From contig WIXG01000189.1 in the NCBI GenBank assembly GCA_009869945.1, positions 1 to 64,000 on the forward strand: 64,000 bases of DNA, in the 5' to 3' direction. A program made the translations under genes and the position numbers. Positions 27,601 through 49,086 of the stretch are shown here, in pieces (the stretch's first letter is position 1; every line of letters begins with the position of its first letter). This DNA comes from Mesaphorura yosii. Its lineage: Eukaryota; Arthropoda; Collembola; Poduromorpha; Tullbergiidae. The notes under the pieces were generated by a model that did no database searches, was not told the DNA's origin, and was given only the letters and a program-made list of their open reading frames with translations.

Positions 27601-30600
27601 CGTGCAATTCCACTCTGATATAATTTGTAGGCACGTAGGGTTCCTCCCGTTCAAGTGTACAGTTACACGCAGCTCTGCACCAGTACACAGCAGCAGCAGT
27701 GGTGGTGGCACGGATGTTCATGGAACTCATCGTAAATATTGTAAAAACAAACAATTTTGAAGTTCGACAACAATCGACCTCCCACGGATTCTCAAGTTAC
27801 GCGTTCTCGGTTCCCCGTTCGGGTCTCTGTGCTTGTTCAACTCACTGCGAAGCTCAAGCAGTGGAAAGGAACTGAAGACTTCACAACAACAGTCGCACTT
27901 GGAATCAGGAGTTAGAAACCATGCGATTTCTAATTTCGATCATTTTTATTACCTTCATTGTTCAAACAAGCGCACTATTCAAAGCAATAATTAAAAAATC
28001 ACGAAAATTAATTCAGATCGTACAAAAAGGGAGGATAAACTGATTCTAAAAATTGAGCAGAAAGAAGCTAACTAAAATCTAAGTATTTCACACAACAATT
28101 TCGATTGTGTGTGCGTTTGCCGAGTTGTGTCATCGAAAACGCAAGAGAACGATGATTGGATTGAAAGTATTTTGGGACATCGTCGCAATTTGTCGAGATG
28201 CAATCGAAAGGCAGAACGTTGTGGAATATTTACGTTTCTACCAAATAAAACCAATTCGTGCCGGGTTGAATTTCTTCTCTAGGTGAATCAATAATGGTCA
28301 GTTCATTTGCTGATTTACTCTCGCTACGGCTATGTTATGTTAGTTATGTCCAAGAGCGGACTATTTCGAAAGCTTCACCTTCCAGCAAGAGCAATGCAGC
28401 TTGGAAAAGGGCGAAAAGGGAAGGAAAGCTAGTTCACGTTCACGACAATCTCCATCGTCTTTTGTTCGGATTGTCTCAAATGTCACTTAGACTACTTAAC
28501 ATATTACTTATGCGTCGCAGATGAAATACAAGCTTTAAAAAAGGAGCAGTCAAGTCAGTCAGTCATCTCGACATGATTCCGTCCATGTGTGGCTCGGATG
28601 ACTTTTCCTTAAGAACTCTGCTGATGCTTAGTCTGAATTCTCTGCATGAAACTCGGATGCACAGCATGTAAGTATGAAATCACCAGTCAATTCACGAACC
28701 AAGTACCAATACTCAAAGTGCTTATGATCCGCACTCCGCAGCACCACAGGCAGAAAGCTCTCTCACCATCTCCGTGGAGACGACGGACTCATAATACGCC
28801 ATGCCATGCACATGGAGATCAAATATCAGAACAGGAAAGTAGACAGATGCATTCGAAACTTGATACGCTTCTTAAATAGATGAAATCATGAAGGGAAAAT
28901 GAGAAAACCAACAATGCCCGTTCAATGTACGCTGGGTAACTCTAAACCAATCTAGACGAATAAACATTACTTTAATGTACTCGTACTCGCACTGTTTTGT
29001 TTTTGTTTGGTTCTCTCGCCTCTTCAGCCAATTCAGTGGACTTCTCGATGCAATGCAGTCGTCGTCGATGTCCTCAACTTCGCTCCACAGTCTTCTCCTG
29101 CTTATGACAGTTCTGTACACGTCCGTCCGCTTGAAATTCTATCCGAAGCATTGATCATTACAATATAATCCACGAGTTAAATTCAAATTTGATTGCAGTG
29201 CCCACTCACTTGGCTGGGCAAGCAACGAAAGACATTAATTTCTGCTCATCTACATGCTTGCGCCAAGATCCTGTTCATTTATTTGTAATCCTGCACATTA
29301 AGGTATCAAATTCTTGCCGTGCCCACGCCATGCCAAGATCATGATCATTTCGATGCCATACCAGTTAAGGCAATGCAGGCCTAGGTACAGGTAAAGGGTT
29401 GCTGTCGTGGAACATGATACCCATTATTTCTGAAAAAGTAAATTACAAAAGCAAACTCTTTACGCGAGCATACACTTTAGGTGCAAGCAGTCATTTGAAA
29501 AATATTGTGAAAGTAATTTGATATCATTTTATGATCCTAAAATTATATGCACGAAACGAACTCGAGACTCTATTTTGGCCTTTGAGCAATGGCATTATTA
29601 TAGTTATCATTACAGAGATATTCATTTCATCTCTGACTATTCATATTCATACGCTCACCCCATGCTGGACTGCTGGAGTATTAAGTATTACAATTTACTG
29701 GCTCCAAAACAATTTTTTGTCCCACTGAAAAATGATATGTACTGTACAGGACGCCCATAGGTCCTGTTGTCAATTTTGGCCTGGACCTGGACTACATTTG
29801 GGGGACTATCATAGTCACAGTCATATCGAGTTGTTGGGAGCGAGACGTGACACGTAAGCCGTTGTTACCTTACGTTTTATGACAGAGCTCGAACTCGCGT
29901 ACTCGTACATGACGACACCAATTCAATTTAGGGTGTATGTCATCTGCTGACGCTGCTGACTGGTGCTTGATCGTTAAAATCATTATAGTTATAGCGGATT
30001 ACTTTGTGTTTGGGATGTTCCAGCGACGAAGGAAACAAATCAATAATAAAATTTCAACGTGACTTTGCCTCGTTTCATTTCTGTCATTGTCATTGACATA
30101 TTATCATAACTTGCACGGCCGCGACCACCGCGTCTCATGCCTTCGTTCCAGCTTGCTTGTTTTGTTGAAATCGGAACTGGAACTGAAGCAGTGGGCTCGC
30201 CCCGTAAAATGGGTTCCTAATGAGCAAACAATCGACTTCCATTCATATTTACATAAAGGACCTTTATTGTACCCGAATGAACTCGAAACGAGTAGGGCTC
30301 ACTTCACTGGCGCAATGAGTTCAGTCCTCCTCAAATATCAAATGAACAACAATGACTTATTATTTGTGATTATTTACTTAAAAACAAGTTTGGTACCAAG
30401 ATTCTTGGAAACTCGAATTGGTAAGAAAGTCGAGTTGTCGAACGGAAGCAAATAGCAAAGTTAGTTGGGCCACTCTGAATGATTGGAGCCGGTCGTGGTC
30501 CCTATGTGAGCGTGACCCTATTCAGCTGAAGAACGAACATCAAGCACAAGCGTGGTTACAAAAAGTCGACAAAGTGTTCCATGCCGGTTTGTCAATGAAC

Positions 30601-33600
30601 AAAACTTTAGCAAGTCATCTAAGATGGATGGGTCGGTAAATTCGATGGTTACAATGTAATGGCCTTCTAGCGCGTGTTTTGTGACAATTGTTGAATTGAT
30701 TGCAGATTGTAAATCCAGACTAGCGTCATCTCTTTCAGCGATTCAGCGTTCACCTGGACTTCGAAATCTTGACAAATTCGGATCGTACTACATAGAGAAC
30801 AGCCGAACTAGCCATTTATCTGTGTCCAAATTGCGGTCATAAATTTGTACTTGAGCAAAGAATGCTGGTTCGGGATTCTTGAAGGAAAGATCTCGATATT
30901 GCAAGGAGTGAGCCAATTCTACTCGATTTGTAAGGAGTCAATTGCTTTTGGTTTCATTCACCTCATCATCGTAATTCTTCCCATTCAATAATTGAAAGTG
31001 AGAATGAACTCGATTTCGAACATCAATCTTTGGCAGACTCTGAAAGGCCGGAGAGCAGATCCTTATTGCTCTTTTGCAAATTTCAGCCCATAGATCTCAG
31101 AGAGAAAAGAAAACAAATGCTTTTGTATGATTCCGTGTTAGAAAGTCAAGTACACATCATTAAACGGCTCTCCACCAAAAAGAGATCCTTTAATTTATTG
31201 TTTGAATAACCTTGTTCGCTCCCATTATTCCATTCACATGCTGCTGTTTTTCTGCTCGTCCTGCTCCAGCTATTTGTACAGTGAATTTTTCACAATGGAA
31301 TAAAATAAAAGGTAGGCACGTACCCAACAAGTACTCATAAATGGTCCTTCACTTCCATTCTTCACCTCTGTGTACCAGAATTTGGGGTGAAACGAGATGA
31401 AATGATGTGAGAATGCGAACAAACACTTTTCAGGCTCAGAAGTAATTGAACAACGAGAATGAAATTGGTGTAAGGCAACAAACCGCCCTTAACTATGCCA
31501 ATTGTTCACTAACAATGCCAGAAACTTCAGTCCATTGACAAAATTCAGAGCAGAAAAATAAATCCCCATTAGCTACAGCAATAATATCGCGCAAGCAGAG
31601 ACAGGGCACAAGGCTCAGTGCAGAGCTGCGAACACATAGAATAAAGTCAATCGGTTCGAATTTTGTGAATTGAATTCTTTCTCTGTCCATAAAATTTGTG
31701 AAAAATCGCTTAGAAGGTAGAATTTGTCTGGAGAGGCAATAAAATTCAGTTCATCATTCACAATGGCGTACCGTTCCATACCACAATTGAAGACCAAGAA
31801 CACTTCATAGCAGTGTAGTCCCTGGCGCGAAAAGCCTTTGTTCTTGGTGTTAAAGGACCATTTTTAGTAGGTCAAGAAATAGGTTAACAAATGTCATGTT
31901 CCGATGTGTAATTTTAATTTAACAAGGCGAAGCGAGATGAGGGCATGTAACATAGAAAGGGTTCATGCAGTGCAAGCATGTTTTAGGGTGTTCCATTCAT
32001 AATTGACTTGGCTTGTGATTACTCTCAGTAACGCGTACTTTCTATTACTATTGTCAGCAGTTTCCTCACCTCGCGTGGTCCAACTCATGCCCTGCCTGGC
32101 CCTGCTGCAGTCCTTCACTTAATTCAATGGGAAAATTGTTCACTTTTATAAAATTGGAAATAAATTGGACGTAACGTAAAAAATAAATATCATAACCAGG
32201 AACACGAGGCACAAAGGTGCTCAAAGGAGAACATCGGGAAGACAATGGAGTGAATGGTCGCATTGTGATGATGACTTGGAAATTGGGAACTTGTACAAAA
32301 AATGGAAATTCAATTTCAATAAAATTATTTTTCGGCAAGTCATCCTCGACTTATTGACTTGCAACGGAACAAGATCTAGCGAACACAACGCGACGGATTT
32401 GGCTTCAGGTGGGCTGCAAGGCCCACACAACTCGCAGTTCGAGAAGAGTTTGAATTGGAAATTAGTTGGCATGTTCCTGGATCATAACCCTAAATAAATA
32501 TTTATTGTTTTCATGCTGAGATAACAAGTAATATTAATTTGTTCTGATTTGTGGTTCGCGGTGGTGAGCCCACACCACGCGCGCTTGCCCAGGCCAACAC
32601 CCTGGTCGAACAAAATATAACGCGGAACAGAGTATCTCGCTTTTCTCGCGTCATTATTAAATATGAATCCATGCCTCGGTTCCGTAATTTGCGTTTGTTG
32701 TTGATGCTCTGCGCGAGGTTAATCGAATCGTTAGAAGTTAGTCGCAGTCATCGATTTATGGTTGATTCATAATTCCTTGGTGTAAAACTCAGCCTCACTT
32801 CTCAACTAATGAATTAATACTAACGTTTTGATGGAGGGTATCGACCGATTTTTCTTTCAAATAGTTTTCCTGTTAAACTGGGCCATTAAAGTTCAGTTAC
32901 AAGTTGACAAATTGTCTAGGAACGTACCGTAATAAAATAAAACAATGAACCATAACTTTTACTACTCATTCTTGAGCACATAACATGCAACAATTCATAC
33001 CACAATGTTACAGAATTCTCAATCGAACACTACTGTGGTAGGCTTTGCTTCAAAAATGGCATTGGCACGCACTGGTTCGCCACTGCACAGTGTCAGTTTC
33101 AGTGCTCGCATACAATTTTATATCAAATGATACTATGCAACCAGACTCCACCCGATCTGGTTTCCGCACATACAAAAAGGGGACGTTTCTGTGGAAAATA
33201 GGCGCATAAGCACTTGGCCGCACGAATGCTCACCGTTGTGAGCCAGGCACCAACACCAAACCCACTCAACTAAACTCACCATACCGGTCTCGCAAGAATC
33301 GAAACTAAGAGACCGTGTACTTCGTACATTGTACAATACCATCATGCGTGCTTGCTCTTTCTGAAGTAAACCAACCACTCAACAACCGAAAATTGCCCAA
33401 TGTGGGCATGGCATGGCAAGCGATACGCTGCTGCGTATAAATGTGCAGTACAAATACAAGAATGGGTTAAAGATTTAGTCGCCACCACCACCAGAAGCAG
33501 GCTCACAATAAAGGTTTGTTTTCGATGCTTGGTGCTCAGTATTTTCCATTTGGTGAAGGGACAAACTTGAGAATTATCAGATATGAATGCATCTTGGGTC

Positions 33601-33726
33601 TTAACACGTAATACAATCGCCAGACTTCTGCAACAACGCATCCGTAGTGTTTAGGGGAAGTTCAGAGAGGTTCTTCAAACAAAAACAAAAATACGATCTT
33701 GACTTGGAAGAATCTTTCACCAACTT

Positions 33727-33910
33727 TTAATTCTTGGCTGCTGTTTCGGCTGAACTGCTCTCCTCAGCAACCTCCGAGGTTCAGTTCTCGGTGATCTGTT
33801 CAACGTTGAGGAAGTCTACCAAAGCTGAGAAAATCTTACTCTGATCGTTTGTCGCATACACGGTGATCGTTGATTGTGTCTCAAACCTCTCAAAGTTATA
33901 GCGTTTTGTA
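33727..33910 (-). pseudogene. Antisense coding remnant or terminal exon with a premature stop
   Basis: On the minus strand a TTTCAG acceptor precedes 33,910. The frame after it reads TKRYNFERFETQSTITVYAT, then NDQSKIFSALVDFLNVEQ and ITEN, to a TGA at 33,781-33,783. The same frame then continues TSEVAEESSSAETAAKN to a TAA at 33,727-33,729. Alternating beta-strand-like and amphipathic segments followed by an acidic Ser/Ala/Glu tail look like the C-terminus of a real protein, with the TGA as a lesion or as an early natural stop. I do not recognise the family and found no upstream partner exon. It lies only 135 bp from the so start codon on the opposite strand. It may be a pseudogene fragment, or the last exon of a gene I failed to assemble. 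Confidence 0.4.
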
Positions 33911-34044
33911 CTGAAAGTGATTTAAGCGCAAACAATTAACTACTGAGGGACTCATTCTACAGAAGTGAATGAACTTTCTTTTATTGAACAGTTTGTGAGT
34001 AATTAGTTCTGTATTTTACGAAGAAGTGCTAGCAGCTGAATGCA

Positions 34045-41131
<7,087 letters not shown>

Positions 41132-41487
41132 CCCTGGTCAGATTAAATGAGCAGACAACAAACAACTTCTTCACTCCGCGTTTGTATGTCTTGTAAATTG
41201 TCCTCTTACCGTCTACTGGAACTGGAAAGGACAGTTTGAAGTTGTCAAACACAATCCAAAAGTAATTGGCAGGAATTAAGACCTTGTCAGCATTCTTGAG
41301 TAAAGTAACCTTTCACACTCACACTGCATCCACGCATCTTTTATTTGATCTTTATTATCATTAGACATTGTTAGTGTGCTGGGTAAGGCATTATTGTAAA
41401 AACTCGAGTTTTTACGGAAATTCATGTAATTTCGATTGTATACAACAAGGCATGTCTGTGTATTCTGTTTGTAGTTCACAAGGTATA

Positions 41488-41493
41488 AATAAA
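41488..41493 (+). other. Polyadenylation signal AATAAA of the SIX gene
   Basis: The AATAAA hexamer lies about 360 nt after the so stop codon, on the same strand. Confidence 0.55.
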
Positions 41494-44400
41494 AGACGAC
41501 AAAAGACCAGTTCCTGTGTTTGCGGTTTGCTTTCTTGAAGACAAGAACCACGACAAACGGCTCCTTGTACGTAAATATTCAACGGCTTGGTTCTGTAGGT
41601 TGGTAGAATGGACCAATCATTCAAATAAGAATAATGTCTTCATTAGTTGGCATATTTAAACGAAAATACGATAATTCACCGATTTATCTCTCAGTCGAAT
41701 CGTTTGCCTATGCCTGATTGAACTGTGCAACGAAGACAATCTGAGATCGTTCTTGAACAAATTTTAATCTTAAATGCTTTCTTGTCCAACTACTTCATTT
41801 ACATTTTTATGGTTGGATCTCGATTATAATTGCACATCTGAAAGAAAAGACGCACAAATCCGAACGTAATTAATTCACGAGAGATGATTATCAAATTAAG
41901 AGGTTTACGAGCGGTCTCAGCCATAAACATATCGACTATGCTCATTTGCGGCCATAAACTATTCGAACGTCCTGTCAAATTGGGTATTCTACCTTGAACT
42001 CGAAAGGAGGCTTTGAGCTCGCTGGCTCGGTTCAGCTCTTTGCAGCTCTTCATCGTGTTTCATGGACGAGGATGATCATTTTGCGGATGCGGATCTTGTG
42101 CCAAAAATTTTCCAAACTTTTACTCATTGAAGTGCTATTGAGTTTCATTTTTACGATGAAATTGGCATGTTGGAGACAGAAACTGTAAATAGATACGCCA
42201 TCGCATTAAACAGAAACATGCTTGACTGGGAGTAAGTATTTTTAGTTTCGCTTTCAGGAAATCTGAGAGTAATGAATATTTTGTCGCCGCAATGAAGCAA
42301 CAGAATCATGCACAATGTACAAATAAATTTTGGCTTGCGCTTCAAAACATCGCAAATTTTGCTAAAGCAGCGAAGATCATGGAGTCACTCACTCACACTT
42401 GCTCACATGTCCATGAATGCGAATGTGAATTTCTTTCAAGCATAACACACGAAAAGAACATCGTTGGTCACGTTTCACGTCCCATAAAAAGCGCAAACCC
42501 AGGTGCAACGCGCAATACCGTTGTTCTGGTTGCCAGATTGCTCCTCATTCAAGTCAACATTTAAAAACTGATATTGACAGAACAAAATTAGGTAGCGTCA
42601 ACGGAAGCCTCAAAGCTGTTTTACAGCTCGTTAATCAAGTAGTTGACATTGACAAAGCGAAATTAAGGAGCATTTCAGGCACTGAAAATGTAATTAATAT
42701 ACGTGTTTAAAACAGTAGCAACACATTTTCTCATTAACAATGTTAATTAGATCAGGCCAAGAATTCCATACCACTTAGACGTTTGCCTTGTCAGCAAACC
42801 CTGTGCACTTGTTTAACAATGAACAAAATAGACTTGGTCTGGCATGGCATGGAGTACGTCAAAAAACGCACACCTGAGCGTGAACCTGACTGAGTGCAGA
42901 CAATTCTCGCTCGCAGTGACACGCAATGAAAAGCTCTTCTTTTTATGAGTATTCAACGCTCACTAAAAAGGAAGAGCGAAACAGGATTCAAGACGCGTTG
43001 CTGGGAGGAGCCAATTACTATACCCTGGCGTGGTGGATACAAAAAGAGTGCAGGATTGCAATGAGCAAACACAAATAAATGAAAACACATTTAATATTAA
43101 AGAAAAGTTGCATGTTCATTTGAGGATCTTGCATTGTTTATCAACAAAGCAAGCCAAGCGAGAATCTGAATACAAACAGCACAAATGTAAACTTATTTTG
43201 AAACGAATGATTAAACAAGTTGAACTTTGTAGACCTTAATAGTAGGCTAGACTACTTAAGGCTCCTTATCCTTAATACCCACTTTCGACTCAAGATGATT
43301 ATACACCACACACACTTAATAGGAGTGGACCCAAACTGATTATGTTTACTGAATGGGAAATGAAAACTCTTGTAAAATCGTTCATTCATGATAATCCTTT
43401 GTCCTCACACAAAAGTCCATCCACTTTGTTTTCGTTTCTGGTACTGTAAATGGGTGAAATTGCTCCTTTCTCAGGTCAGGCCAAGTTTTGAAAAGAATTC
43501 AGCACAAGAATTGCTCATTTCATTTTTGAAACAGTTTCTTGTGTATATTCTTCGGAGCCGATGAACTGGAACAATCTTCTTGGCATATTTCAAAGATGTA
43601 CCCGTTGTCCATTATTGTAAGGCTCTTTAACTGGTAATCCGTGAAAATCCTTAAAATCGTGTCATCATAAAGTTCTTAAACTCAGGAAGATTGTCGCCAT
43701 GAACTAATTTATTAATTGTAGAGAGCTTTTCATGGAATTTAATTCCTCTGAATCTTTGCACACAAAAGTAAATTGCAAATAATTTATGAAAAGATGCACC
43801 GAAAGCTGGAGACTGGTGGAAGGAGGGCAGCTGTAAAAATTGGCATACGGCACGCCGCCGTTCATCCTCCAGCATCATCACTAGCAGCAAACGTTCTCAT
43901 CATTAAAAAATTGCCGGTTATCCCGTGGGATTGAGCCCGCGTCCTGCCCTATTAATAAACTTACCTTCATTACCTGTTCAACTTTTGATCATTCAAACAC
44001 AAAAATAATAATCATCCACCCTTCTCATCTTTCACTGCCACGTTTTTCTGCCTTGTGCCTTTCATCTCGCATCCGATCATTTTCCACCACAGTAAACAGT
44101 AACTTTGGGCTCAGATCTAAATTATCGCCGGTGGCGCATGTTGTAAGCTGATCTCAAAACAAATGAACGCAAGCCAAGCATCACGAGGAGGGGAACATGA
44201 TCGAGTGATGCATCCCATTGTCTGGAAAAGATCAGGTAAAAATGTAAGCACAAAGCCAGCAACGAGGTGGATTGTTGTTCTGTGGTGGTTTACTGATTAA
44301 ATTAGTTGTGACAAATTATGCACCTTGATCAACATTAAGATTCACGAATCACGCATTCAATGTACTCTGACCAACCCTTTGCCAGTGCAGTCTTGCGTGC

Positions 44401-47400
44401 AGCTGATGAAGGGCCTTCGGGACCAAGGTCGGAGATAGTTTTCTGATAAAATACTCTCGTGACTTTTCTCAACTCAGGTGAAGAATTATGGTAACAAAAA
44501 GGTCCACAGATTTCTTCCCGGTCTGTTATCGTACGTACGGGACACGAAGGAAGGAATTAGACATTAGATGAAGATGAGATTGGGAGATAGAGGAATAATA
44601 AACTGATGTTGATAATTCACTAGAAAAATTGACTCTCGAAATATTCACCATAAATCACCCAGCGACTGCGACGCTCCACGCACCGCGTATTATTTTCACC
44701 ATCATTAACATCCCATACAATCGTATCGTGTAGCCTCAGAATTTCTTTTTTGTCTTTGATATCAAATGACCACAAAAGATGAAAAAGCAGGATGGCAGGA
44801 ACCCTTGTCTGTTTCGTTATTAATGCTTTGGATTTGGTGTTGTACCAGATAGACCGTTCTTAAACATAATTTTCCACTATCTACGACCTGTATCTTTTAC
44901 CAGCAATGGCAGCGCAGCATTGTTCTGATCTACAAGTATTGGGTTACAGACCCAAAACGAAATGATCATTATAGAAGTTACAAATTCAGGCTCCAAAAAA
45001 TGAATATATGCAGTGAAAGCGTGTAAGGAAATTCGAGCCGATATTCACTATTCCCAATGTATTTATAAGGAAAGGGAAGCAGCAGATGATGGACTATTCG
45101 GATTCATGAATTGGTGCTTACAGCTAATGCAAAATAAATTGATTCACGCGACAGTCACAATATGAAATGACGATTCGTCCGATATCCCGTCCAAGTAAAA
45201 GTGTGATCATTTCTTAAAATTCATACGATCATGAAATCGAATGCATTTTAACATTTGAAACCCTTAGACAAGGAGACCGTGAGTTGTGGTGGGGCTTTCA
45301 TGTCTGCATGGAAGCCGGCAAATGATGTGAGTGTTTTTAGTGTTTTATGACGGATAAAAATAATGATAATAAACTGAAACGAGATCAAATTTCACCATCT
45401 TTCGTCGTCATGGTTTCATCTCTTGTTTATTTTATCTCGCGTAACCTGATCCATCGCCTATTCGCGTTGTCCCGATCTCTCTATCCACTGTTCGCCGAAA
45501 ATGCAAGATGTGTCCACAAGCTGGTCCAGCGAACGAACGTCAGAAGTTGGAATATGATCGGCACACCGTCAATCTCGCCTTTGGTGCTTACCAGGCGCAG
45601 GCTTCTAGAGTCATGCATTTCACTGACTCACCTATCGGTAGAGGTTTAATTTTGGTAATCGGAAGCCATTACTCAAGCGATCCTGGTCGTGTAATTACGA
45701 CGTACCCATTCTTTTATCGCAGAATTCATTGTTTCGTAAAACAGTCCATAGGCAAGATTTCCTCCAAAAATCGCACACACGGTTTGATACATAAATCAAC
45801 AAGCCGTCATTGTTTTGTTGTTTTCCATTATTTCCAGTGCCGAGACAAGATGGTCGGATTTATAAACCATGCCATAATTATTATTTGCCTTGCTATATTT
45901 TTATTGTCAAAAATTTCACTCCAGCGTGACAAAACCTCCCCTCTTTTTGCTTATTTACTGCGTTCTCTGAAGTTTCTCATAGCGTGGAATGGCGGACAGC
46001 AACGCGAAAAGTAATAAAATGGTTGTTGAAAAGTGAAAATCTCGCGCAGTGCGGTGGAGACTTTATGGACATGAAACGCTGCGTGAAATCAATTTGGTTA
46101 AAGTGAGTGGCAACAAAATGATATGGTTGGAAGAACAAAAGTGGATTTCATGTGATATACGAGTCTCTATCCTGGTCATGTACTACTCGCGTAAAAGTGT
46201 CTGATAAAAAGACTAGCGGGAGAAAGAATAATAACCATAAACGATTTAAATCACATTTTATTAGCCTGAGAGCCCGTGGGGGATCAGGCTGAGGATCGTT
46301 AACAAGAGTCAAGGAGGCGGATCCACACTATTATTATGCCACATACGCGGTCGTTCCATGGCACAATGCGGACTGCGACTTGCCAGGCTAGGGCTTTGGA
46401 CTAGCAATATAAGAGCAAACACTTGAAATGAATTATGTACCGACAACAACCAAAAGTCAGCACAGGCAGGCGCAGGCATCCGAAGCACGAAAGTACTCTG
46501 CTTTGCGTATTCTTAACCCTTCAAGAAGGGACTCACGAGCGATGATTTGCAGTTTTGAGAGTCAAAAATATTTGCGCAATATTTCTCTCGTCTTGAAAGC
46601 AATGATTTACAAGCTTTAATTTGTAATTCCAACCCCTTACAAAAGGGATTGCGAATTTGCAGCTCTTTCGCTTTAAGCCACGCAAAGCGAAAAGGCATCA
46701 AGGCAAAATGAAATTGAATAATAATAGAATGAGTATCGCAGGCAGACTCATAAATTATGATTATCAATTTACGAGCAGCTAAATGGAATGCGTGAAGTGA
46801 TTGAAGTGAAATCCAGAAAATTAATAGTAATAGGTGAAACGTACAAAATACTATCATAAACTCCGCTCCTGCTCTTTCATTACAAATATTCCTTAAAATG
46901 CCGATCGTCTCTGCGTCTGCATTGCTGCTGTTATTAGCTATTACATTACTCGACCGCGTCCCGATTCTTTATTACTCTTTATTGATCTCACCTCTCAGTC
47001 TCTGAGCTGAAATCCGCTCGTACCAAATTATTACGGCCGCCGTAGTGAATTCATAAACATGTAATTACAGTGAGATAATATGATCATGAAAAACATTAAC
47101 TCTGAGCAGCAACAAATTATCTGCATCTTCGTTCCTGCAAAGGCTGCCATAACCAAAAATACAGCAGTACTCTAGGATGAAAGTGATTTCATTACAAGAG
47201 ATTTTAGTAATCGGTAATTCATCTGCTGAGGCTGAGATGATACGTGAAACTATGCAATTCGCATTCACGATTTCACTGACCAAGTGACTGATGCCTAGCC
47301 ATTTCAATCATTAGAGGCTGGCTCCAGTTGCAACTTGGTAATGTAAGTGCCGAACTTCCAGGCTGGACTATTTTTTCTGATTTTTCTCTCGACAGGTCTA

Positions 47401-49086
47401 CGAGTCCGTGTTCATGGTGTCCAATCACTTCCTGATCTTTGTATCCGCAAACTGATACCCCATGAGCCTTGATAGAAGTGACGTAAACGACATCTTGCAA
47501 TTATAAAATGTTCAGATTCATAATGTTCATTGATTATACGGGCAGCTCGTCCCAGTCCTCTCAGCAGTCATGACTTGTCTTGGCATGGCTTGTTCCATTC
47601 AATTTGAAGAATGCACTCTATTGCGTAGTCTGCTAAAGGGTAATTGATTTTTTGAGATAATTTATGTGAATAGAATGAAAACTTGAGCACCCAGTCATTA
47701 GGTTTAACACTTTCACGAAAAATTTCTTGGTTGCATTTTACATAAATAATTGCGACGCCAGATTCGAAACTCTTATCGTGGTGTGGGTTTATTAGTAAAT
47801 GCACTTCTCCTGCGCGCCGATAATCAATGATGCTATGATGCAGATGCAGTGAGTTCGCCTGCGCCGTCGAATTTCAATTTTACAATAATATTGATTGATT
47901 ATTTATTGCGTAACATGTAATTACGAAACTCATCTCCGCCATTAATTGCAAATGACGTTTGTGCTTGTTCAATTGCTCACGGGGTTGGGTGAGACTGAAG
48001 AAGTGGACTGCAAGTGTGTTGCACTCGAGTCATCGAACCATGATTGTCATCCCAACCGCTACCCGCTACCAGATTCATCAAAGAAGATAGGGATGTGAAC
48101 AATTTCAGCGTGTTCACCAGAAGAGATGAAGTTTGATGTTAACTGAAAAGTCCTTGATTGAATAGTAGCGCAAGATTTGACTGGGCGGGCATTGAGAAAT
48201 TGAAGAATTTCAGAAGCTGATGTGCTTTCACCATTCACCCTCCTCAGCGTGAATGTGAACACTTTGCGCATTGCATTGTACCACTACAGCTCGATAAAGA
48301 GTTGGTTGTACATGGGGTGGTAATGGCTCTGCAAATCCATAATAGTGGAAGACAAGCTTCGTGCATTGGTTGTATACAGCAGCAGAAAGTGTTTTTGCAA
48401 AATTGACAGTATTATTGCAGTTTATGTAACTCACGAGGAAGAGTTTGCCGGTAAAATTTTTACGCATTCGTATTGTCTACTAATTCATAATCTGACTTAC
48501 GTAATAGTAGTAATTGCTGTTATATTGTGTTGTACTATGATTCACAGGATTGACAGAGAGTGTGACTTCATCGGTACAAGGCGAATAGTGATGACGGCCC
48601 CGCTGAGGGTAATGAGTAAGATTAAATGAATATATTATTATGGACATCCTCTAAACTTGACTACATCGCAGTATATCGCTTAACAAGCACTTGTTGTGGT
48701 ACTTGATATAGTTTTGTTACGATTCACTAACAGCAATTTGTCATGCATATTAGGAGGACAATAAACTGCACTACAGGGAAGTTGGGGATGGAATGACCAC
48801 CTCGCCCATTTCTTCCTAAATTTCAAGCTATCGACTACGCTATTACTGGACCGGACTTCGTCTCTTCAACGTCAAATCAATCGCATGTTGCTTAAAATAT
48901 GTAGCTGAAGCAGTTAAACAGTGGTGTAAATATTATCTTAGTCACTTTAAGCCAACCGAACTGATGACTCCGTGAACTGTGGGACGTAAGTGTAATTAAT
49001 TTATTCATCCCAAATCTAAGACCATTTATTCAATGCAGTAACACGTTTTAATACTTCACACAGCATAATTTGACAAGGGCACCACA
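41494..49086. other. Gene desert between the SIX gene and ELMO
   Basis: About 7.6 kb without a supportable gene. The longest open frame, 45,508-46,014 plus (168 codons), includes a hydrophobic stretch INHAIIIICLAIFLLSK but no known domain, and its length is near chance expectation for this much sequence. Close to ELMO, a GTAAGT at 48,986 and CACACAG before 49,066 could bound a 5' UTR intron, placing part of the ELMO leader before 48,985. Confidence 0.45.

Larger units (their letters stand above)
21510..34044. other. Gene desert upstream of the SIX homeobox gene
   Basis: About 12.5 kb with no exon chain that I can support. It holds a TA microsatellite at about 21,896-21,919, an inverted-repeat element at 24,475-24,634 and a minus-strand coding remnant at 33,727-33,910. 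Open frames such as 22,502-22,912 and 30,087-30,455 show no domain and no convincing splice partners. Its position directly upstream of a developmental transcription factor makes it a reasonable place for enhancers, but I identified no specific element. Confidence 0.5.

Noticed and set aside
30087-30455. 122-codon plus-strand open frame
   Set aside because: There is no domain or repeated motif. No credible exon chain connects to the flanking frames.
43905-43950. tRNA T-arm-like segment (GGGCTCAATCCC on the minus strand)
   Set aside because: The B-box match is imperfect, and no acceptor stem, D-arm or anticodon arm could be paired around it.
45508-46014. 168-codon plus-strand open frame with a hydrophobic stretch
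   Set aside because: It is the longest unassigned frame, but its length is near chance for 64 kb on six frames. No domain, no splice partners and no nearby polyadenylation signal support it.
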